Below, piece after piece: positions 7,298 to 15,541 of a stretch of DNA of 64,000 nt (its first letter is position 1; every line of letters starts with the position of its first letter). The position numbers were made by a program, and so were the translations under genes. Under the pieces are notes generated by a model. It had not been told where the DNA came from, searched no databases, and was given only the letters and a program-made list of their open reading frames with translations. The DNA is from an uncultured Clostridia bacterium. Lineage in GTDB: Bacteria; Bacillota; Clostridia; UBA1381; UBA9506. Location: the NCBI GenBank assembly GCA_934438075.1, contig CAKSBF010000011.1:19941-83940 (forward strand), written 5' to 3'.

Positions 7298-9232
7298 ATG
7301 CAGATGGGTTACAATTTAGCACAGAAAATTATTAAAAATCATTTGGTCAGCGGCGAAATGATTCCGGGAACGGAGATTTCCATTCGGATTGACCAGACAT
7401 TGACACAGGATTCGACGGGTACGATGGCATATCTTCAGTTTGAAGCGATGGGCATCGACCGTGTTAAGACAAAGAAATCTGTGGCCTATATAGATCACAA
7501 CATGCTGCAGTCAGGTTTTGAGAATGCAGATGATCATAAATATATTCAAACAGTTACAGCAAAACACGGCATTTATTTTTCGCGTCCGGGTAACGGTATC
7601 TGCCATCAGGTGCAGCTGGAACGTTTTGGCGTTCCGGGTATGACGCTTCTCGGATCTGACAGCCACACGCCAACGGGCGGCGGTCTCGGCATGCTGGCAA
7701 TTGGTGCAGGCGGGCTGGACGTTGCGGTAGCGATGGGCGGCGGGGCATATTATCTGATGATGCCGAAGGTTTGTAAGGTAAACTTGGTTGGAAAACTCCG
7801 TCCTTGGGTAACGGCGAAAGATGTCATTCTCGCTGTTTTGCGTGTGATGTCCGTTAAGGGCGGCGTCGGCAAGGTGATTGAATACGCCGGTGAGGGTGTT
7901 TCCAGTCTTTCGGTGCCGGAGCGTGCAACGATCACTAATATGGGCGCTGAACTTGGGGCAACTACCTCCATTTTCCCCAGTGATGAAACAACCCGTGCAT
8001 TTTTAAAGGCTCAGGGCAGGGAACAGGACTTTGTTGCGCTGGCGCCGGATGCGGATTGCAGCTATGACGAAGAAATTACTATTGATTTGTCTGAACTTGA
8101 GCCGTTGGCTGCAAAACCCCACAGCCCGGACAATGTTGAAGAAGTGGCCAATATTGGTAAAATAAAAGTTGATCAGGTTGCAATCGGAAGCTGTACAAAT
8201 TCTTCCTATGTAGACATGATGAAAGTTGCAAAAATATTAAAGGGGAAAACCGTTCATCCGGATGTCAGTCTGGTTATCTCGCCGGGCTCTAAGCAGGTTC
8301 TTACCATGCTGGCGCAAAACGGCGCACTGGCTGACATGGTGGCGGCAGGCGCCAGAATTTTGGAATCTTCCTGCGGTCCGTGTATCGGTATGGGACAGTC
8401 GCCGAAAACTAACGCAATTTCTCTTCGTACCTTTAACCGCAACTTTGAAGGAAGAAGCGGCACAGTTTCTGCGCAGGTTTATCTGGTCAGTCCGGAAACT
8501 GCAGCAGCAAGTGCGATTACCGGCGTGCTGACAGATCCGCGTGAATTGGGAGAGGCTCCTGTTGTAGATATGCCGTGTGAGTTTTTGGCGAACGATAATA
8601 TGGTCGCGGCACCGGCTCCGGAGGGAAATGATGTAGAAGTTGTCCGCGGACCGAACATCAAACCGTTCCCGTTGAATACTGATTTGCCGGAGATGGTAAC
8701 AGGCAAGGCATTAATTAAGGTTGGCGATAATATTACTACAGATCATATCATGCCATCCAACGCCAAACTTTTGCCGTTCCGTTCTAACATTCCTTACCTT
8801 TCGGAATTTTGTCTGACACCGTGTGATCCGGAATTTCCGAAACGAGCTTTGGAAAACAAAGGCGGGTTTATTATCGGCGGTTCTAACTACGGACAGGGTT
8901 CCAGCCGTGAACATGCGGCGCTCGCACCGCTGTATCTCGGTATTAAAGCTGTTTTGGCAAAATCTTTTGCCAGAATCCACATGGCGAACTTGATTAATTC
9001 GGGTATCTTGCCGCTTGTTTTTGAAAATGAGGCAGATTATGATACTATTGATATGATGGATGAACTTAAGATCGAGGATGCGGCAAAGCAAATAGCGGCC
9101 GGCGATAAGATTATTGTAAAAAATCTGACGAAAAATAAGGAATATGTTACTGTTTTAACTGCTTCCGACCGTCAGAAGGAAATGTTGTATGCAGGCGGTT
9201 TAATTAATTTTATTAAAAAACAGAACGCATAA
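7298..9232 (+). CDS. aconitate hydratase (short, Aquifex-type)
   Basis: This 644-residue aconitase converts citrate to isocitrate with a [4Fe-4S] cluster. The cluster ligands appear in GSCTNSS (Cys about 300) and SSCGPCIGMG (about 357 and 360). The swivel domain contains GGSNYGQGSSREHA. The length fits the short Aquifex-type family, shorter than the roughly 900 residues of AcnA/AcnB. It has its own strong promoter and is followed 52 bases later by isocitrate dehydrogenase. The pair probably makes 2-oxoglutarate for glutamate synthesis. ATG 7298 and ATG 7304 are both possible starts. Confidence 0.95.
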   Translation: MQMGYNLAQKIIKNHLVSGEMIPGTEISIRIDQTLTQDSTGTMAYLQFEAMGIDRVKTKKSVAYIDHNMLQSGFENADDHKYIQTVTAKHGIYFSRPGNGICHQVQLERFGVPGMTLLGSDSHTPTGGGLGMLAIGAGGLDVAVAMGGGAYYLMMPKVCKVNLVGKLRPWVTAKDVILAVLRVMSVKGGVGKVIEYAGEGVSSLSVPERATITNMGAELGATTSIFPSDETTRAFLKAQGREQDFVALAPDADCSYDEEITIDLSELEPLAAKPHSPDNVEEVANIGKIKVDQVAIGSCTNSSYVDMMKVAKILKGKTVHPDVSLVISPGSKQVLTMLAQNGALADMVAAGARILESSCGPCIGMGQSPKTNAISLRTFNRNFEGRSGTVSAQVYLVSPETAAASAITGVLTDPRELGEAPVVDMPCEFLANDNMVAAPAPEGNDVEVVRGPNIKPFPLNTDLPEMVTGKALIKVGDNITTDHIMPSNAKLLPFRSNIPYLSEFCLTPCDPEFPKRALENKGGFIIGGSNYGQGSSREHAALAPLYLGIKAVLAKSFARIHMANLINSGILPLVFENEADYDTIDMMDELKIEDAAKQIAAGDKIIVKNLTKNKEYVTVLTASDRQKEMLYAGGLINFIKKQNA

Positions 9233-9284
9233 AAGCAACGGATTATATTTTAGCTTTATGCAGCTTTAATGCTGCACAGAAAGG

Positions 9285-10457
9285 ATGAAAGGATTCATGA
9301 ATGAGACGATAAAAAATGCAACTGAAAAGTTTGCACAGCTTTTGGAAAAGCAGCTTGCGCGTGTGGAAATGATGAAAGCGCAAAAAGATTTTATAGACTA
9401 TGATAAGCTGGATACTATTATTATCGGTGTTTGCGGCGGCGATGGCATTGGTCCTGCCATTACTCGCTCGGCTCACAAAATATTGGAATTTCTGCTTGCT
9501 GACGAGGTGAAGAAGGGTAAGGTTGAGTTTCGTGTGATTGACGGTCTTACAATAGAGAACCGCGTAAAAGCAAACAAGGCGATTCCCGACGATGTTTTGG
9601 AGGAACTGAAGCAATGCCATGTTATTTTGAAGGGACCTACCACGACACCACGTGCAGGTGACCCGTGGCCGAATATCGAAAGCGCAAATGTTGCCATGAG
9701 AAAAGAGTTGGATTTGTTTGCCAATGTTCGCCCGGTAAAGGTTCCTGAACAGGGGATTGACTGGACTTTCTTCCGTGAAAATACAGAGGGCGCTTATGCA
9801 GTCGGCAGTCAGGGCGTGCATGTAAATGATGATTTGGCGGTAGATTTTACCGTGACTACCCAAGAAGGCTCGGAAAGAATCGCGCGGGCAGCATTTGAAT
9901 ATGCTAAGAAAAATGGCAAAACGCGGGTGACATGCGTTACAAAGGCAAACGTTATTAAAACGACAGATGGTAAGTTTTTAAATATCTGTAAGGAAGTTGC
10001 AAAGGAATATCCCGACATAGAGTTTGATGATTGGTATATTGATATTATGACGGCAAAACTGGTTGATGAGAAACGCCGTACAGGCTTTCAGGTTGTTGTC
10101 CTTCCAAACCTTTACGGTGATATTATTACAGATGAAGCGGCTGAATTTCAAGGCGGTGTAGGAACAGCAGGAAGTTCTAACCTCGGAAAACGTTATGCGA
10201 TGTTTGAGGCAATTCACGGCAGTGCACCGCGCATGGTGCAGGAAGGTCGTGACAAATATGCGGACCCGTGCAGCATTATTCGTGCCGCGGTTATGCTCCT
10301 TTCTCATATTGGTTATGCAGAAGAGGCAAAGAAATTGGAACGTGCACTGGATATTTGTATGTATGAAGAGAAAAAACTGGTGATTACCGGCCGCGACACC
10401 GGTGCTACCGGGGATGAATTTGCAGAGTATGTGATGGATACCATCAAGAGTTTGTAG
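9285..10457 (+). CDS. NAD(P)-dependent isocitrate/isopropylmalate-family dehydrogenase, probable isocitrate dehydrogenase
   Basis: This 390-residue metal-dependent beta-decarboxylating dehydrogenase shows the family motifs. GDGIGP is near residue 50, FRENTEGAY supplies substrate-binding arginine and glutamate, NLYGDIITDEAA is the metal site, and EAIHGSAP is the cofactor site. The adjacent aconitase makes isocitrate the likeliest substrate; 3-isopropylmalate is less likely because no leu genes are near. ATG 9285 or ATG 9297 may be the true start, each with an AAGG-type site. It acts in the cytoplasm. The rex gene follows after 62 bases. Confidence 0.9.
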   Translation: MKGFMNETIKNATEKFAQLLEKQLARVEMMKAQKDFIDYDKLDTIIIGVCGGDGIGPAITRSAHKILEFLLADEVKKGKVEFRVIDGLTIENRVKANKAIPDDVLEELKQCHVILKGPTTTPRAGDPWPNIESANVAMRKELDLFANVRPVKVPEQGIDWTFFRENTEGAYAVGSQGVHVNDDLAVDFTVTTQEGSERIARAAFEYAKKNGKTRVTCVTKANVIKTTDGKFLNICKEVAKEYPDIEFDDWYIDIMTAKLVDEKRRTGFQVVVLPNLYGDIITDEAAEFQGGVGTAGSSNLGKRYAMFEAIHGSAPRMVQEGRDKYADPCSIIRAAVMLLSHIGYAEEAKKLERALDICMYEEKKLVITGRDTGATGDEFAEYVMDTIKSL

Positions 10458-10519
10458 GGTTCTGCATCAGTTTTATACGGATTCCGAAAAAAATTGTAAG
10501 AAAAAAGAGGAATTGACCG

Positions 10520-11188
10520 ATGAAGAGCGAAAACAATAAGAGTGTGCCTTTGGTTGTCATTAAACGGCTTCCCAGATATTATCGTTATTTAGGCGAATTG
10601 CTGAAGCAAGGTGTAACGAGAATTTCTTCTAAGCACCTAAGTGAAAAAATGGGAGTTACCGCTTCACAAATAAGACAGGATTTGAACTGTTTCGGCGGTT
10701 TTGGTCAACAAGGGTACGGATATAAAATTGAAAACCTTTATCATGAAATCGGCGAGATTTTAGGGCTTTCCCGTGGATATAGGACTATTATTATCGGTGC
10801 CGGAAATTTGGGACATGCTCTTGCAAATCATTCAAATTTCGAAAAGCGGGGTTTTAAGCTGGTTGGTATTTTTGACAGCAACCGCGATTTGACGGGGACG
10901 GTAATTAATCAGGTGCCGGTGTCTCATATTGATGAGCTGGAAGGATTTTTTAAGCGCGGCGGTGCGGACATTGCCATTCTTGCGCTGCCGAAGAGAAGTG
11001 TGAAGGAAATTGCTGACCGCTTGATTGGCTTGGGCATTAAGGGTCTGTGGAATTTTTCTTACACGGATCTTGATGTGCCTGATGATGTGGCAGTGGAAAA
11101 TGTTCATTTAAGCGATAGTTTGATGACGCTTTCTTATAAAATAACGGCTGTAAAAGAGATGGCAGAGGATTCCGATACAGATGCGTAA
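10520..11188 (+). CDS. rex: redox-sensing transcriptional repressor Rex
   Basis: Rex binds DNA when NADH is low and releases it when NADH rises, controlling fermentation genes. The 222-residue protein has an N-terminal winged helix (about 1-75, with SQIRQDL) and a C-terminal Rossmann domain with GAGNLGHAL near residue 93. It is a textbook match in order and length. GAGGAA precedes the start. It follows aconitase and isocitrate dehydrogenase, so it may be cotranscribed with them. I saw no clear Rex operator in the window. Confidence 0.95.
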   Translation: MKSENNKSVPLVVIKRLPRYYRYLGELLKQGVTRISSKHLSEKMGVTASQIRQDLNCFGGFGQQGYGYKIENLYHEIGEILGLSRGYRTIIIGAGNLGHALANHSNFEKRGFKLVGIFDSNRDLTGTVINQVPVSHIDELEGFFKRGGADIAILALPKRSVKEIADRLIGLGIKGLWNFSYTDLDVPDDVAVENVHLSDSLMTLSYKITAVKEMAEDSDTDA

Positions 11189-11202
11189 AGCATCTGTATC
11201 GG
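11172..11202 (+). terminator. terminator hairpin overlapping the rex stop codon
   Basis: CCGATACAGATGC and GCATCTGTATCGG form a perfect 13-base-pair stem with loop GTAAA. The TAA stop (11186-11188) lies in the loop. Only a loose T-rich stretch follows. Confidence 0.7.
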
Positions 11203-11266
11203 GTAAGTTTTAATTTTGCCGTATAGCGGTTATTGCAGAATAAGAAAACTTTATTTTAATAGATAA

Positions 11267-11343
11267 GCGCCCGTAGCGCAGTTGGATAGCGCGTGTGACT
11301 CCGACTCACAAGGTCGCAGGTTCGAACCCTGTCGGGCGTACCA
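11267..11343 (+). tRNA. tRNA-Arg (anticodon CCG)
   Basis: The cloverleaf is complete: acceptor GCGCCCG/CGGGCGT with one G-U pair, D stem GCGC/GCGC, anticodon stem TGTGA/TCACA with loop CTCCGAC, and T arm with TTCGAAC. The CCA is encoded (11341-11343). Anticodon CCG reads the arginine codon CGG. Confidence 0.95.
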
Positions 11344-11345
11344 CG

Positions 11346-11376
11346 TCGGAATGGACTTTGCTCCATTCCGATTTTT
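11346..11376 (+). terminator. terminator after tRNA-Arg
   Basis: TCGGAATGGA and TCCATTCCGA form a 10-base-pair stem with loop CTTTGC, followed by TTTTTC. Confidence 0.8.
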
Positions 11377-11419
11377 CTTTGCAGAAAAATCAGTCATATG
11401 CTCCGTTATTCCTCCTCTT

Positions 11420-11500
11420 TCGCAAAAAGGCACGCTCGGCTCAACTGCTCACTTGTAAACGCGTTCGCGACGTTTCGCTGTCGCTATCACCTTTTTGCGA
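11420..11500 (+). other. long-range inverted repeat between the two tail copies
   Basis: TCGCAAAAAGG (11420-11430) pairs perfectly with CCTTTTTGCGA (11490-11500). Inside lies a smaller GC-rich inverted repeat, AAACG with CGTTT around CGTTCGCGA. No protein is credible here. Confidence 0.6.
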
Positions 11501-11542
11501 GTACGCCTGCGGCACGAATATCTTTATGGTTCGGATTTCCCA

Positions 11543-11580
11543 CGTCGGAATGGACTTCGCTCTATTCCGATTTTTTTTAC
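11543..11580 (+). terminator. second, duplicated terminator-like hairpin
   Basis: CGGAATGGA and TCTATTCCG form a stem, followed by eight T residues. It copies the hairpin right after tRNA-Arg. Confidence 0.6.
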
Positions 11581-11638
11581 AGCAAAAATACGACGTATTA
11601 GCTTAAAAAAACTTTTACTTTTAAAATAGTGCGCCAGA

Positions 11639-11920
11639 TTATTTGTCTGCAAGCAGTTTTTTTATTTCCGTAAGCTCATTTTCTATTTTTGTAATTTGTT
11701 TTACAATTTCGTGGTTATTTTTCAGGCTGATTTTACTGCAGCCCAATAGGTAGTCGCATGTCACAGAAAAAAATTCTGCAAGTTTGATAATGGAACTGCT
11801 GTCTGGATTGGTTTTTCCGGTTTCGTAGTTAGAAAGTGTTTTTTGGTCGATTCCGGTTGCCTGTGAAACATCAATTTGACGTAAGTCTCTATCTTCGCGT
11901 AAACTGCGGATTCTATTCAT
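11639..11920 (-). CDS. XRE-family helix-turn-helix regulator
   Basis: This 93-residue DNA-binding protein has a Cro/C1-type helix-turn-helix at about residues 5-60 (RQIDVSQATGIDQKTLSNYE is the core). A lysine- and glutamate-rich tail follows that could form a short coiled coil. The start is preceded by AAGGAGG in its own direction. It is divergent from the TM2/DUF2752 pair across 180 bases, so it may control that pair and itself. The ligand and targets are unknown. Confidence 0.85.
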   Translation of the reverse strand: MNRIRSLREDRDLRQIDVSQATGIDQKTLSNYETGKTNPDSSSIIKLAEFFSVTCDYLLGCSKISLKNNHEIVKQITKIENELTEIKKLLADK

Positions 11921-11972
11921 AGTGAAAACCTCCTTTTTTGTTGGGATTATACTATAAAATTAGTAATATGGA

Positions 11973-12001
11973 TTGACATACTCAAAATATACTGATATAA
12001 T
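11973..12001 (+). promoter_or_regulatory. sigma-A promoter of the TM2/DUF2752 pair
   Basis: TTGACA (11973-11978) and TATAAT (11996-12001) are 17 bases apart. The flanks are rich in AGTATA/TATACT-like half sites, possible targets of the divergent XRE protein. Confidence 0.75.
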
Positions 12002-12100
12002 ATTGTCTATACTAATAAATGATTATGGTCGGTGGTTCTTAGTGTGTACAAAATACGCCGATTTATACGAGATTTTAATTAAATTTTTGGAGGGTGCATT

Positions 12101-12436
12101 ATGGAACAGAGCAAAGTAGATCAATATGTTATGGCAAATCAAAAGTATTTTCCGGCAGAGAAACTGATGTATTTAAAAGATAAGCTGAAGACAATGGATG
12201 AGGAAAAATTTTCGTTAATATCTACCATTGAAATGAAGGACCCGACTACTATATTGTTATTTTCCCTGTTTCTCGGAGGATTGGGAGTAGATAGGTTTAT
12301 GTTGGGGGATACCGGTATGGGAGTTCTGAAACTGCTGACACTTGGTGTTTGCGGTATATTGACAGTTGTAGATTGGTTTACCGTGACCAAAAAGACGAAA
12401 GAATTGAATTTTAATAATGTTATGGCGCTTATTTAA
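12101..12436 (+). CDS. TM2 domain-containing membrane protein
   Basis: This 111-residue protein has a hydrophilic N-terminal half and a C-terminal TM2 domain: two membrane helices with FLGGLGVDRFMLGD between them. The function of TM2 proteins in bacteria is not established. GGAGG at 12090-12094 sets the start. The 3' end overlaps the next gene by 20 bases, and the two gene families commonly occur together. Confidence 0.85.
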   Translation: MEQSKVDQYVMANQKYFPAEKLMYLKDKLKTMDEEKFSLISTIEMKDPTTILLFSLFLGGLGVDRFMLGDTGMGVLKLLTLGVCGILTVVDWFTVTKKTKELNFNNVMALI

Positions 12437-12782
12437 GCAACAAAAATTTAATCTGCGGTATGTACAGATTTTAAAAATTTTTTTGTTGCTGGCGGCAGTT
12501 ACGGTTGTTTTGGATATTGGCTGTCCTATAAAAAGAGTGACAGGTTTCGATTGTCCGACTTGCGGCATGACAAGAGCTATGCTTTCCTTGTTGCACGGAG
12601 ATTGGAAAGGGTATTGTATTTATAATAAAATGGCGCTTCCGGTTTTGCTTGCTGTTCTGTTGGAGAGCTATGCGTCATGCTATAGCGGCAAACGAATGCC
12701 GCACGTATTATCATTTATAATATTGAGTGCAAATTTTATTTTTTATCTTTTACGTATGTTGACACCGCGGTTGTTTGTATAG
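12417..12782 (+). CDS. DUF2752 domain membrane protein
   Basis: The 121-residue protein is hydrophobic, with about three membrane segments and the DUF2752 signature GFDCPTCGMTRA, which carries two conserved cysteines. The function is unknown. It overlaps the TM2 gene, which suggests translational coupling. No good ribosome site precedes ATG 12417, so the exact start is uncertain. A terminator hairpin overlaps its stop codon. Confidence 0.8.
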   Translation: MLWRLFKQQKFNLRYVQILKIFLLLAAVTVVLDIGCPIKRVTGFDCPTCGMTRAMLSLLHGDWKGYCIYNKMALPVLLAVLLESYASCYSGKRMPHVLSFIILSANFIFYLLRMLTPRLFV

Positions 12783-12797
12783 CCGCGGTGTTTTTTA
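12762..12797 (+). terminator. terminator overlapping the DUF2752 stop codon
   Basis: ACACCGCGG (12762-12770) pairs with CCGCGGTGT (12783-12791), followed by TTTTT. Confidence 0.85.
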
Positions 12798-12848
12798 TGT
12801 CCTTTTTGTAAAGGTTTACGGAAAATATCGTTAATTCGAAGGAATCCA

Positions 12849-12877
12849 TTGAAATTTAGTGCAGTTTATTGTATAAT
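12849..12877 (+). promoter_or_regulatory. sigma-A promoter of the broken ttcA-like gene
   Basis: TTGAAA (12849-12854) and TATAAT (12872-12877) are 17 bases apart. The promoter looks intact although the gene behind it is not. Confidence 0.7.
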
Positions 12878-12924
12878 GAAACAGAATCAGCAGAATGAGT
12901 GTTACATACAGAGGAGCAATGTTT

Positions 12925-13507
12925 ATGAAACATATACTGAGCCGTGTGCGCCGCGCAGTAGAGGATTATCATATGATTGAAGCAGGTGATAAAATAGCGG
13001 TCGGTGTCTCGGGTGGTAAGGATTCGCTGTTGGCGCTGGCAGCAATGAAAAATTTGCAAAGATTTTATCCGAAACCCTTTGAAGTTATGGCGATTACTCT
13101 CGATTTGGGTGCGAAGGATATGAATTTTTCACCGGTAGCGGATTTTTGCAGAGAGCTTGACGTTCCGTATATCATTGAACAGACGGGGATTCGCCAGATT
13201 GTATTTGATTACAGACAGGAAAAGAATCCGTGTGCACTTTGTGCTAATTTGCGCCGTGGTGCTTTAATAATATTGCGAAGTCAAACGGCTGCAATAAAGT
13301 GGTGCTGGGACATCATTATGATGATGTAGTGGAAACCTTTTTTCTAAGTTTGTTTTTTGAGGGGCAAATCGGCTGCTTTTCCCCGGTGACTTATTTAACC
13401 CGATCGGAGATTACGGTGCTTCGCCCGTTAATTTATGTTCGGGAAAGAGCAATTAAAAAACATGCGTATGATGCGGGTCTGCCGATTGTGGAAAACAGTT
13501 GTCCGGC
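12925..13507 (+). pseudogene. ttcA-like tRNA sulfurtransferase gene, frameshifted and truncated
   Basis: TtcA-type proteins are ATP-pyrophosphatases that thiolate tRNA cytidine 32. The remnant keeps the PP-loop SGGKDSLLAL and the cysteine pair CALC. At about 13267 one base appears missing in an A/T run: the frame switches and the family sequence continues as GHHYDDVVETF and ENSCPA in the other frame up to about 13507. The C-terminal part is then absent, replaced by MATE transporter sequence. GAGGAG at 12911-12916 is well spaced for ATG 12925. Two independent lesions argue for a real pseudogene, though one could be a sequencing error. Confidence 0.85.
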
Positions 13508-14350
13508 GGTATTTTTAATATATTTGGTGATTATTTTTTTGTGTTTATCTGCGATATGGGAATATACGGTGCAGAGCTTGCCACAGCCATTGGATCCGGC
13601 ATTTCTTTTCTCGTAATGCTGACGCACTTTGTCAGAAGGAAAAATACGCTGCGACTCATAAAACCGGAAAACCTGTTTGGTAAAATGCATGAGATTTTTA
13701 TTACGGGATTTTCCACCTTTTTTATTGATGTGGCAATGGGTATTCTTACCGTGCTGTTTAATCGGCAGATTATGAAATATCTTGGTGCAAATGCGCTGGC
13801 AATTTATGGACCAATCATTAATATCAGCACTTTTGTGCAGTGTTGCGCTTACAGTGTGGGACAGGCTGCACAGCCGATCATTTCTACAAACTTTGGCGCA
13901 CGCAAGGGCGAGAGAATTAAGGAAACCCTTAGGCTGGCACTGTGGACAACGACATTTTTCGGAATATTTTGGACGGCGCTGAGCGTGATGTGTCCAAATC
14001 TTTACATTCGCATCTTTATGAGTCCTACGCGTGAGATACTTGACATGGCGCCTGCTATCGTCCGAACCTATGCACTATCATTTCTGCTGCTGCCGTTTAA
14101 TATTTTCTCAACTTACTATTTTCAGGCTATCATGAAACCGAAGGCGGCATTTGTTGTATCGGTGGCGAGAGGTCTTGTGATCAGCGGTATTTTGATCATA
14201 ATTCTTCCGGTGGTGAGTGGTGCAAATTCTTTATGGTTTGCTATGCCGATTACCGAACTGCTCGTCATGGTCTATGCTGCGGCAAGCATCAAAAAATATA
14301 CTAATAGATTACCGGGAATGTCTGTTCATGTCGGTGCGGACTGCCGTTGA
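13505..14350 (+). pseudogene. MATE-family efflux transporter, N-terminal part missing
   Basis: The frame encodes about 280 residues matching the C-terminal two thirds of a MATE (multi antimicrobial extrusion) drug/sodium antiporter. It starts inside the fourth or fifth helix with GIFNIFGDYFFVF and keeps about seven membrane segments, including the GQAAQPIISTNFGA segment. Full-length members have about 450 residues, so roughly 170 are missing. It abuts the ttcA-like remnant in a different frame, with no ribosome site or start codon of its own except a TTG. It is probably not expressed as a working transporter. Confidence 0.85.
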
Positions 14351-14493
14351 AAATGTATTTACTAACCCTGGATTACAGTAATTGCGTAAAATGTAGTTAG
14401 TTATCAGTTAATTTTTAAGATTTTATGCTTATATTTAAGAGCTTACCCGCCTTTTCATAATCTAAAGCTGTCATGTCAATGGGTGCAGAAAGC

Positions 14494-14539
14494 AAACAAG
14501 TCCCCGTAAAACGAAATCGTCTTACGGAGACTTGTTTTT
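14494..14539. terminator. bidirectional terminator between the MATE remnant and fsa
   Basis: AAACAAGTC pairs with GACTTGTTT and CCGTAA with TTACGG, with one mismatch between them. There is A-rich sequence on one side and TTTTT on the other. Confidence 0.8.
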
Positions 14540-14566
14540 GTATTTTAATTATTATGTGGGCAAATA

Positions 14567-15250
14567 TTATTTGGTGAGCAGTTCATACACACCATCGCTG
14601 CCGTATACGCCGCTCCAGTCTTTATCAAAGCCGGCTACGGCATTGTCTGTCATGGGATGCATAATGGCGGCGCGCAGAAGATCGGCATTAATGGTAGCGG
14701 ATTGTGCACCGCAAAGAGCGACCTCGTGCAGCTGGCAAACGTTTTTAAAACTGGCTGCAAGCACTTTGCAATTTAAACCATGAATATCAAAAAGCTGTAC
14801 AATGTCGCTGACTACTTCCACGCCGCTTGCGCAGATATTATCAAGACGGTTAACATATGGAGCAACAAAGTCTGCACCTGCACGCGCTGCGATTAATGCC
14901 TGCTGCGGTGTGAAGATGGCCGTCATGGTCACGCCGATTCCTTTTTTCTTTAAAATGGAAGTTGCTTTCAGGCCCTCTTCGCCGATTGGAATTTTGACAT
15001 AAAATTCGCCGCCAACGGTTTCTTTGATCAGTTCGGCTTCTCTTACCATGTCCTCGGCTTTTTTTGCGGTGGTCTGTACATGCAGCATTTTTTCTGCGCC
15101 GATAATATCCCGGATAGATTTAATCAGTTTTACAAAATCTGTTTTTTCTTTGGCAACCAATGAAGGATTGGTTGTGACTCCGGCGATGGGATAAAACTCG
15201 TTCGCATGTTTAATCTCTGCTAAATTTCCGCTGTCTATTAAATAATACAT
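14567..15250 (-). CDS. fsa: fructose-6-phosphate aldolase / transaldolase-like protein
   Basis: This 227-residue class I aldolase belongs to the FSA/TalC (small transaldolase) family. The Schiff-base lysine is Lys86 in YVKIPIGEEGLKA, and GVTTNPSL is near residue 24. Members cleave fructose 6-phosphate or transfer dihydroxyacetone units. It is transcribed divergently from the SIS-isomerase operon and shares a control region with it, so it probably serves the same sugar pathway. AAAGGAATGAGG precedes the start. Aldolase versus transaldolase cannot be settled here. Confidence 0.9.
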   Translation of the reverse strand: MYYLIDSGNLAEIKHANEFYPIAGVTTNPSLVAKEKTDFVKLIKSIRDIIGAEKMLHVQTTAKKAEDMVREAELIKETVGGEFYVKIPIGEEGLKATSILKKKGIGVTMTAIFTPQQALIAARAGADFVAPYVNRLDNICASGVEVVSDIVQLFDIHGLNCKVLAASFKNVCQLHEVALCGAQSATINADLLRAAIMHPMTDNAVAGFDKDWSGVYGSDGVYELLTK

Positions 15251-15425
15251 GTGGCCTCATTCCTTTGTTTTTATTTTTGATATTAATGCCGGGAGTTTTT
15301 TTACTTCATACAGGCGGTACAATTTCCGAACAATGGTATTTTTATAAAAGGGTCATTATTGTGGTCTGCATTTTTCGTAAAAGAACAACCGCTAAAAACT
15401 TGCCAAACAAGTCTTTCTATATTCT

Positions 15426-15453
15426 ATTATAACAAAAAAAATTATTTTGTCAA
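15426..15453 (-). promoter_or_regulatory. promoter of the fsa gene
   Basis: On the minus strand TTGACA (15448-15453) and TATAAT (15426-15431) are 16 bases apart. It gives a leader of about 170 bases. Confidence 0.7.
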
Positions 15454-15468
15454 GAAATAAAAAACATA

Positions 15469-15497
15469 TTGACAATAAAACGAAATAAATATATAAT
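15469..15497 (+). promoter_or_regulatory. consensus promoter of the SIS-isomerase operon
   Basis: TTGACA (15469-15474) and TATAAT (15492-15497) are 17 bases apart, a perfect match to consensus, back to back with the fsa promoter. Confidence 0.85.
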
Positions 15498-15518
15498 ATA
15501 AACGAAACGAAATAAAAG
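15477..15518 (+). promoter_or_regulatory. CGAAA-box operator, probable DeoR-family site
   Basis: CGAAAT lies inside the promoter spacer, and AAACGAAACGAAATAAAAG follows the -10 box (15500-15518). Iterated CGAAA/TTTCG boxes are typical of DeoR-family operators such as AgaR, and similar boxes precede the deoR-type gene at 17660. Confidence 0.6.
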
Positions 15519-15541
15519 TATAAAAGAAAACGGGTGATAAA

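Larger units (their letters stand above)
11341..11588 (+). repeat. imperfect direct repeat of the tRNA-Arg tail, two copies about 199 bases apart
   Basis: CCACGTCGGAATGGACTT occurs exactly at 11341-11358 (starting in the tRNA CCA) and at 11540-11557. Both copies continue as near-identical hairpins followed by T runs and a CAG-AAAAAT segment. The interior (11391-11539) has no convincing gene. The stretch 11344-11638 therefore holds only these repeats and hairpins. Confidence 0.7.

Noticed and set aside
9243..9863. Minus-strand frame of 206 residues
   Set aside because: It lies opposite the isocitrate dehydrogenase gene, which has clear family motifs; the antisense frame has none.
11251..11433. 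Minus-strand frame of 60 residues with WYARQGSNLRPCESESHA
   Set aside because: It is the antisense translation of tRNA-Arg, a well-known spurious protein.
11341..11588. CRISPR array or integron-like array
   Set aside because: Only two repeat copies, no regular spacers and no cas or integrase gene nearby.
13299..13616. Separate gene reading MVLGHHYDDVVE onward
   Set aside because: It is the frameshifted middle of the ttcA-like pseudogene running into transporter DNA in the wrong frame.
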